From positions 62,001 to 126,000 of the forward strand of contig JAWUZG010001165.1 in assembly GCA_036785705.1 (NCBI GenBank): DNA of 64,000 nt, read 5' to 3'. This DNA comes from Acanthornis magna (lineage: Eukaryota; Chordata; Aves; Passeriformes; Acanthizidae). Shown piece by piece: positions 1-14,900 of the stretch (position 1 is the stretch's first letter; each line of letters begins with the position of its first letter). The notes under the pieces are model-generated. The model searched no databases. It was not told the DNA's origin and was given only the letters and a program-made list of their open reading frames with translations. Position numbers and translations under genes: made by a program.

Positions 1-3000
1 ATCAGGTTTAAAAAAGCTTTCAGGCAACTTTTTGTATTTTTATCTTTTCTCTCTCTTTTCACAATGTGGAAAGATCTGTTCTTAATAATATTTTGCTAGG
101 AAGTCCTTGAAAGTAAAATACATGAAGCCTTTTTAACTTCAATATTGTGTGCTCTAGGAAACTTACTAATTGTATCTTATTCAGAATATAGGATGGGAAT
201 TCTTGTATTTTAGCAGGAGCAGGTTTCTTTGACAGGTGTCTTACTGCAGCATGGAAATGTTTTGCTAGATTGTGGGTGGAGATCACCACAAGGTTTACAT
301 TGATAAAAAACCAGGAGGCTGTCTTGTGTCAGGAAGGTTTGAGATCCAGAAGCTGCTGGGAGGCCAGACTACTTTTCACTCATTTTGAACCTTTTCTGTA
401 GCCTGCAGAGCTGACATGAGCAGAAATTGCTTCAGGAGCCCGTCTGTTTAGTACTGTTGGACTGATGCAGACGAGGAATTGAATTCTGGTGGCTAGGGAA
501 TGCAGCTCTTTAAAGTCTTGCTCATGAAAAATATAAAGAAAGTGCTTCCTTCTCCAGTTCTATGCTTTGCAAATTCAAATAGAGAAAAGAAACTTAATTG
601 CAAATATATTAAATACTTAAAACTGTAAAAGTGCATAAGAATATGTATTTTTAGTAATTGTATTCTTGTTCACTCATATAAAAGTAAATAAAAACTAATG
701 CTAGATCTAGATGTCACTAAATCAGGATCTGATCGACAGCCTATTAGTAGTTGACAGAAGTGAAAAAAAAAATAAAAATAAGCCTATTAAATATATCCCA
801 GTGCAATATTTGTTGGAAATTACACACATGAATAATCTGTAAGAAACCTGTCATTACTGTTTTTTTGTATAAGATGTAGTCCTTTGCATCAAGCCCTGAG
901 GAAGATTATAATGTGAATCTGTAAGTGATAAAACTCAGAAAAAAAATTAATATTCTGTTATTCCTGAAATGAGAAGAACCAGAGGATGAAAGCATATACT
1001 TTATCTCCTTCTATTATCTTGATGTAAAAAGAAAAGTCTTAAATTTGTTCTTGAAGAGATGAAAAAATAATTCAGCTGACTAGAGCTGACATAAAAATGT
1101 TACGGGAATTTAGAGACAATAACTAGTCTCACAGTTATTCAGTTGTAGGATTTAAACAGCGAGTCAGAGACAGATTGAAGCTGAAGTATTATTCATAAAA
1201 TTAAAATTAAAAGCTTTCATATGGCGTTCTCTAAGCCAAATGTAACTTTTCAGGGTACTGAATTTCCTAAATTGCCAAGAAATTAAATGCAAAACAAATA
1301 TTCCAAATAATTTTCCATTCTCACTGTTTATAATTATTACATAGGGTGTTGTCTTGCAGACTGGGGGAATATGTAAACATAAACACCTAAGTGCTGGAAG
1401 GAGGCAGCATTATTTGTTTCCTCAGGGTTCTGGTTTTAGTTACTGAAATTGGGCAAAGGACCTGATTTGATCAAGGGGAAATGAATGCTTACTTTAAAAT
1501 GAAATACAGCTTCACTTCACATGATTCATTAAGTCACACAGCTTAGCTCATACTGCTCTGTTATCATTATCATGTTATTCTCACTGGAAAAAAATAATTA
1601 GATGTCACTGTTCTTTTTTCGGGCAAAATGTTTTTATCTTGTCTTCCATGCTGTAAGTCTTAATCAGTTTAAGTGTATTTGAATCCTGACTACATTATGC
1701 ATTAGTGTAAGGCATTTCTGGTGGTCTTAAATGTTCTGTTTAGAGGATGAAGGTATCCCTCATCATAAAATGTCTTTTGAATTTTTTTCATCCCAATTAC
1801 ATTACATGGCAAGGAGGCAGAAATTACTTAATGAAGAAATTAGTCAACACTTAGCTAAGCAGAGGTGGTACCATCTACAAAATCAGTTTTCCAGTTAGAC
1901 AATGGCAGTAACTAAGAGCCAATTCCTGAATAAACTAAATCCAAATTTTTATATGTCCTAGGTGTATGCATAAGAATGTGGATATATTTAATTTTTTAAA
2001 ACTTTCTTTTTGCCTCCTGTTTCAGTAACAGTCAAAAGCTACCAGTGCTATCAAAGAGGTGGATCACAAACAGCTCATTCCAAATACTCCCAAAAATTGT
2101 GAGTGGAGTTGGTTGCCTGAAACAGTACAATTGTTATAGAAATCACAAACCTAAAAAATACTGTTTTCTTGCTAGTTATGTTTTTATTATTGTTATTTAT
2201 TAGCTTTTTTTTGAAATCCTGAGAAGCAGAAGAAAAACCAATTTAAAGATAAATAAATATAAAACTGAGGTTGTTTTTGTACAGTTCTAATAGATGAACT
2301 TATAGAAAAACTTAGTATGGCATCTCCAAGAATTCTGTCAGTGCCTAATTTCACTTAGTGCAGTTGGCTCATATCCACTGCATAACATGTGGGTCCCATC
2401 TCCCCTGCAATTAAAGAAAACAGCACAAACCCCAGATTTACCTTCATGTCTCTGTCTTATTTCCCTGAAAATGTAGCTTTGTATCTAATACTATGAAGAG
2501 GAAATGAATCCATACCAGTTTTGGCCTGACTCCTTGTTCAATGGTAAGAGAAATGCATTTCTTGTCCTATGGCATTGTGAGTGCCACTTGTGAAGGAGTC
2601 TCTGGTGGGAGGGCAGGTGACAGTTCATTGTCCCTCAGCACATTCTTGCTCTGGAGCACTAAAGACAAGGTAAAGCCAATTACTTTTGTATATCCAGGAC
2701 TGGATGCAGTAAGATCAAATAAAAACGCGGTACAGTATAAAGGGACTGAGCAGCAGAGCCCTAATTAGGAGACAGAACATGCTTAATCATTTTGGTGCTA
2801 ATTTCATTGCGTCAAGGTTGCATACTGCCTTGGTAAAGGAATGCTTAATCTTCCCATCTTGCTTAATATAACTAAACAGAATGAATATTTTGATTCAGGA
2901 CTTCTTTGTGATTGTTTTTAGAAACTAAAATTTCCAGTAAAGTACTAGAATACCTGCAAATAACTAATAAAAGGAACAGTCTCTTCTGAGATGGCTTGTG

Positions 3001-6000
3001 GTCTGATATTGTTGGTGAATTCTTCCACTGAGCACATTATGCAACTGTGGCTCACAAAAAATTTAAGCAGTAACAAACAGCTAATAGGGAAAATATATGG
3101 CTTCTAGTCTAACGATAGTGGTGCTGTCAGTCTTCAAAAGCCATAGAATATACATTGTTACTCAAAATTATTTTCTGTATATTGTACCTTGTGCGTTTGT
3201 TTAAAGATATAATAATCTACCTTCAGTATTAAAAAGTGAAACAATTTACATATGTATGATTATGTTGCTTCTCTATGATGTCCTTGATTAGATATAGAAG
3301 TTATTATTTTTGGATGTAGCTAATTAACAATTAATAAACTGAAATGTAAAAGTAATTATTAAAGCAATGCTTGCTCTGTGTACCAGAAAGTGAAAAAAAT
3401 AACAATCCTGTAGCTCAACAAATTTAACATTTATTTTTTCCAGAAAATTTGTGTGTAAACACACAAGTTTTTATGTAAACTTAAACATTTTTGAATGCTT
3501 GTTGGAATTATAAGACTAAAAATGAAGATGTGATTTACACTTGTATAACCTTATAGTTTTAGGGTATATATCTCTCTAACCCTTTTAGAGTGAAATCCTA
3601 AAAACAGGTGAGGCCATTTTAAATATTTTGGGTTATTACTTTGAAATTACGTATGTTAGTAGTGTATGAGAGACCCTCAATGAATAGAAAGGTGGAAAAG
3701 TTTGTTGATTTGTGATGTAGAGGGTGATATACTTCTCAGTTAATACTGACTCAAGTACTCTAGTTTAGAATTGCAAGGCACTTTCTGTCTTTTAGCTGAG
3801 TAGTAAAACTGTATTCATGATAACTTTTGGCCACTTCATGGTACATTTTGCAAGAATAGGTTTTTGCATTCTATTGTCCTTGCCTAAATTCCAATTGCAA
3901 TAATTACATTATGCCTTTCTAAAGTCACTTTTGAAGTATCAACTCTAACCTTCCTTTCTTTTCCAGAAGTAGAATCAAAATTATAATTGCTTGGGTTTTT
4001 TTAGTGTTCCACAGTGTCTGCTTGGGGGACTGAGAGTATGTACTTTAAAAATCTTTTGTCATGTCAGCACATTGAATCAAAGGGAGATCAACAGTAAGGC
4101 TGAGCATATCTGCTGCAGTTGTGAACGTGCATATCTGACAGAACACAGGCATCTGTCGCAGCTGGAAGAAGTCTGTCTGTGAGTGGAAATGCACAGGAGC
4201 AGCTAGGTTTTGCTGTAAATTGCATGGAGGATGCTGGAAATAATCCACAGAGCAGCGATGTGACACAGAGAACACATCCTTCTGATGTGTGATGAGTTCA
4301 GCCCAGGTCAGCCTTTGCGGGCATACTCTGGGTAAGAAATGCGATACTGAGATGTGGCCTTCAGTCTGACACTGAGACTGTTCTTGTGCAGCAATCGTTT
4401 ACAAATCTAGGGAAATAAGTGCCTGAAGAACAGGCGAATCCCTTCCATTTACATACGACTAGGAACGTTCTTTCCTAAGGATTTTAGAGAAAACTTTGCT
4501 CCGTATCGCCCTGTGAAATTTAACTTTTCTATGTATGAAGGTCTGTTACAATCCTATGCTGGGTTACTATAGCATATTTATTTTACCTGTGAAACTTGTG
4601 TATTCATCATACACATTTCCAAAACTGTCCTTAGGTTTTTTTTTAGTTCCTGTGCAGAATAAAGTGTACTCTAAAATGGGTATGTGGGCATGGTAAGATT
4701 CCAAGCAAGGTGATCCACTGATGTACGCTAACACAGAAAACCCATCGAGTGAGCACGCCCAAGCTGTAGTTAATTCTACTGTTTGCTTCAGCATAAAATG
4801 ATGGATATATCCATAATTTAAAGTGCAATGTGATACAGAGACATCCAAGGTACAAAATCAGTTTGCTGCATCATACAGGATAACATTAGGCAAAGACACA
4901 ATTTGGAATCTCAGAGGTGTTTTCTTTATAGGATTTTGAGCTTTCCTGTATAGGAATAAATGAGTTAATATATAAACAGTCTAGCATCAAAAATGTTAAA
5001 TTCTTTAACTGTGCTTATCAGGGCATGCATAGCATACATTTTTGTGGGGTGTTTTTTGTCATTCTGATGTTTTCTAAGTGCTACTAAATTCTTGAAATGT
5101 GCAAGTGTCTCTGATCATACTCTGGATATTATTATTCTTTCTCATGCACAACTGATGAATAACCACCATAGAGGAGAAAATCAGTTGAAGAGGGTTTTTT
5201 TTTGAACCTTAATATTTTTCCATACTGTATTATCAATCATTTTAAGGTGAGTAAAGTCTTAAGAGGTTTTTGGAAATTTTAACAGTCGTTTTAGTACTTC
5301 AGCAAGTTTTGGCACTAGTGGTTTTATGTGCTTGAATGCTCAGCTACCTGAGGACTAAAACATCTTATTTCTATGATCATAATAATTTAAGAAGTTCAGT
5401 AGATTCTGGGACTGCCTGTAATTGCAGCAGGTGAAACCTGGTTGTTTATCATGTTTTGAATATTTCTGTGGCTTTTAAATTCTGCAGTGAACTTGCTATC
5501 CCATAATCTCCCAGTGAACATTCTATCTGGCAACTTGAAATGCCTTGCAGTCTTGTATCTCTGTCTCTGCTGGTGACAGTACCACCCTGAAACAGGATTT
5601 CTAGTAACCCCTTTAAACAACACTCTGTTTTGTCCAGCAGTTGAAATTCCTTTACATCTTAAGATATAAGTTAGGGGTGAATTAAGGGTGATGAAGATTT
5701 AAAAATAGGAAGCAAAGTGAGTTGTACATCACAGTCTTACCCTTATGACCTCACTTTACAATTGAGGTATTATAAAATAGCTGTAAACAGTCAAACTCCT
5801 CTGCAAGAAATTATTAAATATAATAAGCCACACTGGAGACTCAGTACCTTAGAAGCTGTTCTCAGTCCCCAGGAAGCTGGGAAATTCTGGATGGGAAATG
5901 AAATCACAACAGTTAGATTTCAAACCAAGACTGTCTAAAATTTTATGATTTTTAGGCTGTCAGCTATTTCCGAAGAGGATTTAAACAAAGACCAAAAGGA

Positions 6001-9000
6001 TCAATACACCCCCAATGGCAACTTGTAAAATGCGCAAGTACTCTTTTTTTGGTTTGGTTTGATTTGGTTTTTTTAAACACATATAGCTAAATAGAAATTA
6101 AGATTTTGCTTCATATTTCCTGACTTTGATGAGATTTTCTGCACTTTTTACTCTCTGAATGTCGTAAAAGTATGAGGTATAGTTGAAAAATCCCAGCTGC
6201 AAAGATTTTCATAAAGATATATTACACTAGACAGCCCATGGTACCTGGTTCCAGTGCCTGATCTTACGGGTGATTACCCTCATGAGTTTGCTTATGCTGG
6301 GCAGTAGTTCTACTGAATATTTATTTTCCTTCTGTCTTTTGCCTATCCAGTTTTTTTCCCCCTCTCAGTTTTAGCATGTGATAGTTCTGTAAGCATGAGC
6401 ACAGATCTGTTATTGTTGGGCCCCACCTGCTCAGTTACAGAATTCCTGGACCTGAGTGTTCCTGTTGTTGCTCTGTTGCTAAAAGTCAGAAGTGTCACTG
6501 GGAGAAATACAGACTTTGATCTGGAGGCTGGCATTTGTTTTTTTGAATTGACAGTAGATGCCCATAATGGTAAAGGAAAGAATGCGAATTAGGAGCTCTT
6601 TGACACCTAACTGCTTCAGAACTTTGAAGATAAATGTAGGGACCTTAAATTTGACTTCTGAGTGACTGAGAAGCCAGCAGAGAGTAGAAGTAAGTGTCTG
6701 TGTATTCTGAACTTTTAGTTTTGACTTCATCAAAAGAGAAAAGGTGGAACTGCGATGTCCGTCCTTTGTGTTTAATGAAAAAAAAAAAGAAGTTATACAA
6801 TCTATGAGAAATTTATGTAGTGATAAGTATAAAGACGAAGGGAAGAAATCCAAGAAAAATATTTTTATGGACTTGATCTTAACATTCAATATAAGTGCTT
6901 ACAGAAAACAGTATTGAAAGAACATTTTTTGACCTGTTGGAGTCCTCCAAGTTTCAATTCTTAGCTCCTTCTCTTTGTCATTGTGTATTTATGATATTGA
7001 TCCTCTTCTGAAATGCAAAGTGTCATCTCTGTGGGGGTGGACCAATTGTTTATAGGTCAAATAAATATTTACATAGCTTTTTGTATCAAACTCCTGTGTG
7101 AGTTGGATAATTTACAAGATTGTGATAAACCGGGTAATGTTTTAAATTCAAACACAGAGAGCTTGGATGTTTGGTGTACGACTCTTCATGGTTCCTTTCT
7201 GATGAATCCTATTGATTTTGTTGTATATTTCAAACAACTCAGGATACAGTTTTGTTAGCTATTAAAAACTATCATTATACAGCAGACAGAGATAGCAGAA
7301 TACATATATAGCTAGAATAATTTTCTACAAATAGAACTTGTAGTAATTTTGCAATCAAGGCAAAAGTTGCACAAAGTGTTTTACTGCATTTTATTGACTA
7401 CTTTAGGCTGAAATGTTTTAATGATAACATACTAGTCAGCTTCCATTCTTGCAATTTACATGATTCAGATAGAGACATATACAGTAGAATATAGGATGGT
7501 CTTAATTTTTACTAAATAGGGTTTCAAAGGGAAAAAAAGGTGACCCTTTGAGGCCAGCTCTCATAGAATTATAAAACAGTGGCACAGTTTTTTTGGTTTT
7601 CTTCTTTCTTTTCTTCTTTCAATGTCCATACTCAGGTACTAGATGCACCCTATCTCTTAATTGAACAAGAGTTCAGGTGGAGTCTACTACTGCCAAGATT
7701 TTATTAGTGAGAAAAGCAGTTGTCTGTGCTGGAGGAAGTTTTTAAAATTTCGAGAATTATCAGCACAGAAACAATTCCTTGTATTCTTAGTGGGTTTGGA
7801 AGATTGTAGACTGCCTCTTATATGGTATGATACCTAAAATACAATCCTATGGTTTTTCATATTACACTATACAAAGTTAGTGTACAAAAAAGTGAGTCCA
7901 GTTTATGTGCAGGTCTTGTAATTGATTTGTCATTTGGAAATATTAAGTGGTTTGCAGAAAACATTCCATGCTATCATGGGTTTCTGTATACTGAAATCCT
8001 GGCTTCCCTGAAGAAGAGTCAAAAGTGACACTGCCTTCAAGATCTCAAGAGGAACATAAAATAAAACATTTAGAAGTGCACTTCCAAGGAGACAGAGGAA
8101 AATGGGAAGGAAAGGATGTCATGTGAGTGCGTTAGAGGCATCTTATTTTCTCTCTGTGCTTGGTTTATGATTGCCTGACAGCCCACAAACACTCTAAAAC
8201 TCTATATAATGTGATGACCTGCAAGGACAAAGTTATATCCCATACCTTTGGAGATCAAATAAAATTCAACTATAGACAATTCCTTTTTAATGCTGTTGAG
8301 GTTCAGCCATTTTACACCCATATTGTGCATAATCATTACTACCAAGCTTTTAGTAATTTTTTTAAATAGTAGTCCTTCCTTGCCCTCTCCTTTACACACT
8401 AATACAGCCCTTGAGTTTTAGACTCCTTTTGAGTCCCGACAGAGGGATTGTGTGTTCTCATTAATTTAATTCTTCTCAAGCTATGTCTTTTCTGAACAAT
8501 TTATATGCATAGTATGGAACCTGTTGTATCTTATCTCCGCAGTTTTTTCCACTATACCTCATGTCAGATTTCATCAGACCCACTTTGTAAATAACCTTAA
8601 GCAACTCTTCTTGGTCATGAGGGATTGTGGCTACCAAATGATGTCTCTGGGAACAGTCTCTCCCCATGTGTTTCCCTTTTATGATACCATTATCTGTTGT
8701 TGCTTGAAAAGGATGCTGGAGATGCTATCTGCTAGATATATTTTTTTCACATACGATACACGTGAAGAAAGGCACACCCATGTAGTACAATTCATTTACC
8801 CACTCAGCCAGTTGGACTCAACAGGTTTATAAAAATGGGGTTCATATTTCAGGACTACATTATGTAATTCAAATTAGTTGGATCTCTTTCTACTGTAGTT
8901 TTTATCCCTTTGATTTGAATCATGCCTCATACCATCCTAACCTAAACATAATTTATAATGGACAAGTCATACTTCAAAATATAGGCTTTGCTATGTTAAT

Positions 9001-11800
9001 AAGAGAGCACAATAACTTGCTCACTAGTCTAATTGCATCACTGACTGTTACCATTACAAAATCTTCAAGAACGTTTAATATAAGTTTGTATTTGTTGCTG
9101 CCTTGTGGTTTTCTGAATAGATTACTACAGGTTGTTTGAAGACCTTGGTATTACTGATGTCATGAGCAGCAGCAGTTTCCACACTCAAGACAAGTTAGAA
9201 TGACTAGGTTAAGGCAGGTGAGGAAACAGACATCTGTGACTGAGAAAACAGACATCTAGTGGTTCTGCCTGATGCATAGAATCAGCTTGGAGTCTAATTC
9301 AGAACACTGCATTGGAGATCTTGATGGTTTCTGTATCATAAGCAGCATAGAGCCAAATATAAAATGGAACCAATTGTACAGGGCTTTAGAAATATTTAAT
9401 GTGAATTTCACTCTTCTTTCATGGACAAGAACTTTGTCCATGAAATTTTCAAGAATTTTCACATGTGCCTATGTGTTCCTTTTGTTTGCTTAAAGAAAAA
9501 CTCCAAGAAAGCACACCAGCAAACCCTATGATTGTCTTTTTAATTGCATGAACGTATCTCAAAAACCAAAGCTTAATTTTTTATGGAAGTACATATTTCT
9601 TTTTCCTTTACCTTCATGTGCAAGGTTAGTTTTTACCTGTTATACAGGTCATTGTTATCACGGACTGTAGGAAGAGCTTTGGAAGTCTAGAAAAAAGATC
9701 GTTTTGAGGGCTGTGTTTCCAAGTTGTGTTTGCTGGAACAGAGAAAGATGAACCAGTTTGGCACATAGTTCTCACAGCTTCCTTACCCCTGAGTGTTAAT
9801 GACTTTCAAATTTTGTCCATTTGAGTAGGGTCCTTTATAGACCTTGTGTTAGTGGAAATCAGAAGTCTTTGATCTGTTCTGTCTCTGCTCTGCCTCCTTG
9901 CCACCCTGCAATTCGGTGTCTTGTTCCCTGTGAAAAGCAAGGCAAGAACTAACAGATGATTTGGCTGCAGATGGCTTTTGCCATCTATTGTAAGATGCGT
10001 TCTTTTGAGCATTGAGCACTCTGACCATAGCTGCTGCTATTGCTGCACCTGGCTGCTGGAACCTAGGGAAATGTCTGAATTTCTTCTCTGCTGAAGAAAA
10101 ATTCCTGAATGGAAGCAGGCAGATGTTTAGCAAACCTTGTTAGGCAATAACTTGATTTTATGCATGGACAGTGGACAACTTCAGGGTTACTGATTTTAAT
10201 TTCTTTTGCTGACAAGTATTTGAGACACAACACTGTGATTAATTCCTCGTGTTCATTGAAACAACATTGTCATATACCACTGTTACCTGACAAAATCCAG
10301 GCTTTATCAGGGACATAGTGTTCTGTGACAGGTCACACTGCTTTACTTGGTAAATTTACAAATTTGTGAAAAAAGGTAATAAGTGAACTGAATTGATATT
10401 GTTCAAATCAAACTAATCTGGAAATAATAGGCCAGCTCTACAAATTTGTCTTGAAAAAGTATTAATGTTAATAGTAAAATACAACATAAAAGTGAATACT
10501 TAAAATCACATAGCTCCCGTACATAAAACTAGTGCAAGAGCAATTGTTCCTTTTTTGCTGCTCTTTGATAGAGTTAATAAAATAATAAATAAAAGTGATA
10601 CAGTGGCAATGATTTACTTGAATTTTCAAAAATTCTTTTGATGTGTTTTCTCAAAAATACTTTAAAAAAGTTACAGATGAAAGCCCAGAAATGTGAGGTA
10701 AAACTGGAGCAAGAAAAGAATGGGTACTGGAGAGAGCAGGATACCTCACTGCTTTTCTTTGAGTTAATATTTGTGTGTGTTTTAAGAAGAAATTGGATAG
10801 TGAATAAATGTTTACTTTGCCATGTTGATCCATTTTATTTAGTGAAAATGATGGCTGAATGTGAGAATGAAACATTTTACTTGTGTTACTGAACTTCTGT
10901 GCACACCTGCTAACCGTATGCATGTTGAATTTGTAGTATAAAATGATTTACCCTGCTCTGTGCTTAACTTTTTAATTTCGCCAGAAAGATACTTTAGAAA
11001 TCTTCCCCGAGAAGATATCAAATAAATAGTTTTGGAATTCATAATGCCAAATGTGAGTCATTTAGCAATAGGTATATGTAAAGTGAAAAGAAAAGGAGTT
11101 AGCAGGAAACTAACTGATGCATTTGGAGCTGAGAGCATTTTATTGAGCAATAAAAGAAAAAATCCAGTTGGTTCTCACTAAAAAAACTAGTGATACTTCA
11201 GAGCTGCATTCTAAGAACAATTAAAAGAATTTTGTTAAAAGAATTCTGTGCAAATTTTGCTCATTTTGGTTAATAGCACTTCGCAAGTGTCCTGCTTGGA
11301 GAGTGAACTAAGTTCGTGGTGGAAAGAGACTTGGTATATTTTAGCATTGAAAGAGAATGGCATTAGGCTTTATTGATGAGGAAAATTTATGCCATACAGA
11401 ATTACCCAATACGAAGTATCAAAGGAATCTCTTTTCCATTTTGTAGACTGCAAAATAATTGGCAGAATTCTTTATCACTTGCTCTGCTTAGAGTTTAACA
11501 ACATAGGTCTAGTTCTTCCAACTGGCAATGCACTATTTTCAAGTATGTAAAAGTTTCAGGGATATCATAAGTCAATTGAATAAGAAAATTGGGAAGAACT
11601 TCAGTATTTATTTCCCCTGACAGCAGTTTCCCCTTCACTCTGCTCTCTCTTTCTCCAAAGTAAACTCCAACTCTTTGTTTATATGGGAAATTCTGTGGAG
11701 TTTGTGATACTCACAAAAGTTAGAAATAGCCAGCAGCTCTTAACTCATGTAGTCTTTTGTTCTGCCAGCGTAGCTTGCTCTTGACAGCACATTTTCTTGT
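1..11800. other. AT-rich gene desert, no gene recognised
   Basis: I see no coding gene here. Open frames are short (the longest is 136 codons at 6479-6889 on the minus strand), rich in Phe, Leu, Ile and Lys as expected of AT-rich random sequence, and not accompanied by recognisable domains or clear exon borders. No tRNA, tandem array or young transposon was recognised. The stretch could be intergenic or part of a long intron. A perfect hairpin at 9417-9445 is listed separately. Confidence 0.6.
9417..9445. repeat. Perfect 12-bp inverted repeat (hairpin)
   Basis: TTTCATGGACAA is followed after the five bases gaact by TTGTCCATGAAA, its exact reverse complement. The flanking bases do not extend the pairing. 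The stem is short for a microRNA precursor, and no poly-U end suggests a Pol III gene. Function unknown. Confidence 0.7.
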
Positions 11801-11809
11801 GCATTTTTC

Positions 11810-11960
11810 AACCTACTTTCATAAGTTCTAAGCAATGTAGGTTCTACCACTTCCTCTGGGAAACTGTTCCCCCGTTTAATAGATTTCATAGTCAGCAAGA
11901 GTGAGCTATGTCCACAAGAGATTAAAATGGTCACTAATCTTACCACCTTCCAGACTAAAT
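11810..11960 (-). mobile_element. Old CR1-like LINE relic
   Basis: The stretch reading roughly 'ggttctaccacttcctctgg / gaaactgttc / gtttaatagatttcatagtc' resembles the reverse complement of the conserved CR1 segment just upstream of the 3' end. It is divergent, which fits an old copy. The ends are not defined, and the call rests on remembered family similarity without an alignment. Confidence 0.4.
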
Positions 11961-14900
11961 GTCATCCCCATCTGTCTGCTACCGCTTTCTTTCAGTATCT
12001 AAAAAAAACATTGAAATTGTTAGATGAGTGGCACTATGAAGAAATCTACATGCATAGGAAAGGATGCACTGAAAGAGGCAAAATATCAACTGTATTCAGG
12101 CTTATGCTGATTTGATTGACTTGACCCAGAACTTTTCCTGTTGTTTTCTTTGTCAAGCTCTTTGACACCCTGGTGATAGTTGTAGTTAAAGCAGCTGGCT
12201 AGATGAGAGGGAAGTCATAATATTGAAACATGTTTCTATGACAACAGATGGAGCAGCAGCTATGAACAGATCCAAGTCAGGTTGTTCAGAGAAAGTGCTC
12301 TGATTTTCCAGCTTTTTGAATTGCCAGTGTGTTGCATATCAGTAATTGCTGAGAGGAAAAGACTCTTGACATAGAAATAATAGTAAAGATTAACTCTTCA
12401 GACAGTGAGATTTGAAATTCTAAACACACAAAGCTGGTTTACAGTACTATATAATTGACATGGTGCTGACAGAGAGTCACAACTGTATTGTGTATTGGTT
12501 ATTGTGCAGGTCTAGAGAAAAGGACATTCACTGTGCCATAAACAAAAGGGTGTGGGATGTCCACAGAGACTGACAAGATAGAAACAGGCAAGGGTGATCA
12601 TAGGTGCCAATTTTTTGTTTGCAGGTTATTGTCTTTGCCTAAACCGTGTATGGTGGTACAGAGAAGAATGATGGAAATGTAAGATATGTGTAAACTTACA
12701 GGTTTGTATTATTCACATGCATGCTAATTTAACAAATGTACACTAATGCCTGAATAAATTTCTGTTATTCTGATATGGATTTTGAGAAAGACAAGTTAGC
12801 AGTTACCGTTAAAAAAATCTTTGGAGATTTGTTTTTTACTTTTCCCAAGGTCTCTAACTGAGATAAACTTTTTGAAAAAGACAATGGAATATATTTGATA
12901 GAAAGAAATAAAAAACCTAAAGCTCGGAACTTTTTGCTGCAGTTTGCATTTTTAAACTGAACTTCAGAACTTGGGGGACCTCAACAACGAGCTGCCCACT
13001 GAAGAAAAATGTAATAGAGGATTTGTGTTCATCAATTACATTTCCACTAAACTTTGAGGCTAGACACAGACTGATATTCAGAATTAGTGAAATATCACAG
13101 ATTTAACTATGAAGTTTTTCAGTTTATGCTGTAGCTTAGCCCTTTACCTTTTCTTGTCATTCAAAATCTACTTTGACTTCTTAAAGAACACAAGGACTTC
13201 TTTTGATGTTCGCTACGTTTTCAGAAAACTAAAGCATCTCAGTGATAAAAGAAAAAACAACAAAACAAGTGATATAAAGGAGACAAAATAGCCTCTCCCT
13301 TTGTACTGCCCCAATACTGATTTTTTGTAACCACACTTGTTAAGAGGGTCTGCAAAATTTCTTAGTGTTGTCTGAAAAAGGACAGCTCGTACTTCTAACC
13401 ACTGCTTTGAAGTCAAAGACTGAAAATGCCAAGAGCTCTAATTCACTGCTGAAGAATTACTTCAGTACTCTGAGCAAGGATGTATGCAAAACAGCTGCAC
13501 TTTTTTGGAGACTCTCCAGGTTGCAACTAGGTCTGAGCGAACTTAACTTGTGTACAAGGCAATAGCAAGCAAGTAAAAACTTTCCCTTTTGCCTTGTGTA
13601 GGTTGAGCTGTTTTGCTCTTGGTGCTCAGACATTTCAATGTTCTTAACACCTTTCTACTCTCCTTGCCTTGTGTCTGAAATGAGACAGAGACCATAGTTT
13701 CTTCCTTGCACTGTGAAATTCTTACTGCACACTTGGGAACGGTAACCTAAGCAAATGCACAATTAATTATGTGTTTCAGACCAGGATACCTCTTATGAAT
13801 GAAGGAGGGTAAAAGAGCTCTGTGGGTTGTCATTCAGAATCCCTTGCTTAGAGAATTCTGAGAGAAATGCAGGTAGGAAATTAAGAGTTAGAATAACATA
13901 TTGAGTAAGTAATTTTAACTTAATAAAAACTTGCTGTAAATGTCTGAAGTAGTTTGGCCAAGTTTTTAAGGGCTCTCAAGAAAGATCTTGAGAGATCATC
14001 GTGGACAAGTGATCCCAGACAGCAGATGATCCCAGGATCTTATAGAATAAGAAGAGCAATCTGTCTAATTGAAGTCAATGCATTTAGGAGTTGTGTTACT
14101 TTTGTTAGTAGCAGTTAGAGTATATTTATCAATTCTCTTGGTGCTGAAATACTTAATGTGTTTCTGAAGATTGGCAATATCCTTAAATTCCAAGTATTCC
14201 GTTGCATTTATTTCAATAATAGCTTAAAATATAATATTAATTTAAAAGCAATAACCTTGAGGGCTGATAAAAAATGCATGTGCAGAAATATGTTATGGTC
14301 ATTTGTAAAGATTTGAATATGTCAGTATAAAGAAAATTTTTTCATTTCCAAGATGTAATATTTTGTCTTTGTCTCTCTCTCAATTGCTGCTTTCTCTACT
14401 ACATTAACACTGAGCAAGATGTAAATGAAATAGGTGAAGATGGGGAGAAAGACCTTAAGTTTGGCCTCTTAATAACTTGCTGAGTGTTTTCCTTTGCCAA
14501 GCCCATCATCATTTGCACTGCTGATCTCCACAGGGAAAGATCTTGATAAGACTCTTGCAGCTGGTGATTTTCTAAAGGTCCATGATGTTGTCATTGCTGG
14601 AGTCTTCTGTCTGCAAGTATACATAGGCTTTGAAAAGCAATACAAGCTCATTCTTCTTTTTCTCTTCAAAGTAAATACTTTCACTGGCAAATGAGAAAGA
14701 AACAGTCCAGGCATGTATGGTCTGAGTAGTGGAGGAGTTAACAGAGTGCTCATGTTATTGGTACTTTTTTTGACATACTCACTCCGCTGGGAGGAAGAAT
14801 TGAAATACAATAAAATAAATACCAGAATAAGAAATTCAGTCAAATCCAAAAAAACAGGCAATTGTCATGAACTGCAATGCAACTGCTAATTTATATAAAA

